A DNA stretch of 22,581 nucleotides, from contig JAENWE010000357.1 in NCBI GenBank assembly GCA_016650185.1, forward strand, positions 1-22,581, read 5' to 3'. The notes under the pieces are model-generated. The model searched no databases. It saw nothing but the letters and a program-made list of their open reading frames with translations, and was not told where the DNA came from. A program made the translations under genes and the position numbers. The stretch's first letter is position 1. Every line of letters begins with the position of its first letter. This DNA is from Vicinamibacteria bacterium. Lineage in GTDB: Bacteria; Acidobacteriota; Vicinamibacteria; Fen-336; JAGNNV01. Shown in pieces: positions 22,498 to 22,581 of this stretch.

Positions 22498-22581
22498 ATG
22501 GTGCGTCCTGAAGCAGACGAACGGCAGTTGAGTTTGTTTGCAAGCTGTATTGATCCAGCGGGTGAGAGTCCCGTTCCGGTA
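22498..22581 (+). CDS. Start of an unidentified gene, cut by the window edge
   Basis: Open frame from the ATG at 22498 to the end: 28 codons beginning MVRPEADERQLSLFASCID. AGGT lies two bases before the ATG, an unusually short spacing. TAATAT (22484-22489) just upstream could be a -10, without a matching -35. Too short to assign a family; a GTG at 22501 is an alternative start. The 170 bases before it (22328-22497) hold no gene I can support. Confidence 0.4.
   Translation, partial: MVRPEADERQLSLFASCIDPAGESPVPV

Overview
The window is GC-rich bacterial chromosome. No rRNA, tRNA or other taxonomic marker is present, so the phylum cannot be fixed. The dcw gene order, the LolD/MacB-type exporter and AddAB instead of RecBCD suggest a diderm, probably poorly sampled lineage (Acidobacteriota-, Eisenbacteria- or Deltaproteobacteria-like). 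This placement is an inference of low confidence.

Region 1 (1-3802, minus strand) is the start of a division and cell wall (dcw) cluster, transcribed right to left: mraZ copy 2, mraZ copy 1, rsmH, ftsL, ftsI (ftsI runs off the left edge). Genes from mraZ copy 1 to ftsI are tightly packed or overlap by a few bases. Two diverged mraZ genes stand in tandem. Both leaders carry repeats of the type TTTTCCACA, and a good sigma70-like promoter lies before the second gene. Region 2 (3929-5248, plus) is folC, divergent from mraZ.

Region 3 (about 5262-8650, plus) is the most unusual part. A fragment of an integron-type tyrosine recombinase (intI), lacking its N-terminus and its C-terminal catalytic residues, is followed by five small same-strand genes: a GNAT acetyltransferase, two small membrane proteins, a DUF1801-like protein and an ankyrin-repeat protein. 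One complete attC-like site with extrahelical bases (6178-6273) and several attC half sites lie between them. I read this as a decaying integron cassette array, or an array that has lost its integrase, lodged between folC and an exporter operon.

Region 4 (8742-13244, minus) is a four-gene tripartite-type ABC export operon: membrane fusion protein, ATPase, and two different MacB/FtsX-type permeases. Most junctions overlap. Region 5 (13343-22327, plus) is divergent from it and encodes AddB-like and AddA-like helicase-nuclease subunits, a third stand-alone RecB-family nuclease with a predicted Fe-S cluster, and a polytopic membrane protein. All three junctions in this operon are start/stop overlaps (ATGA, TTGA, GTGA), so the third nuclease is probably made together with AddAB. 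A further reading frame begins at 22498 and runs off the right edge.
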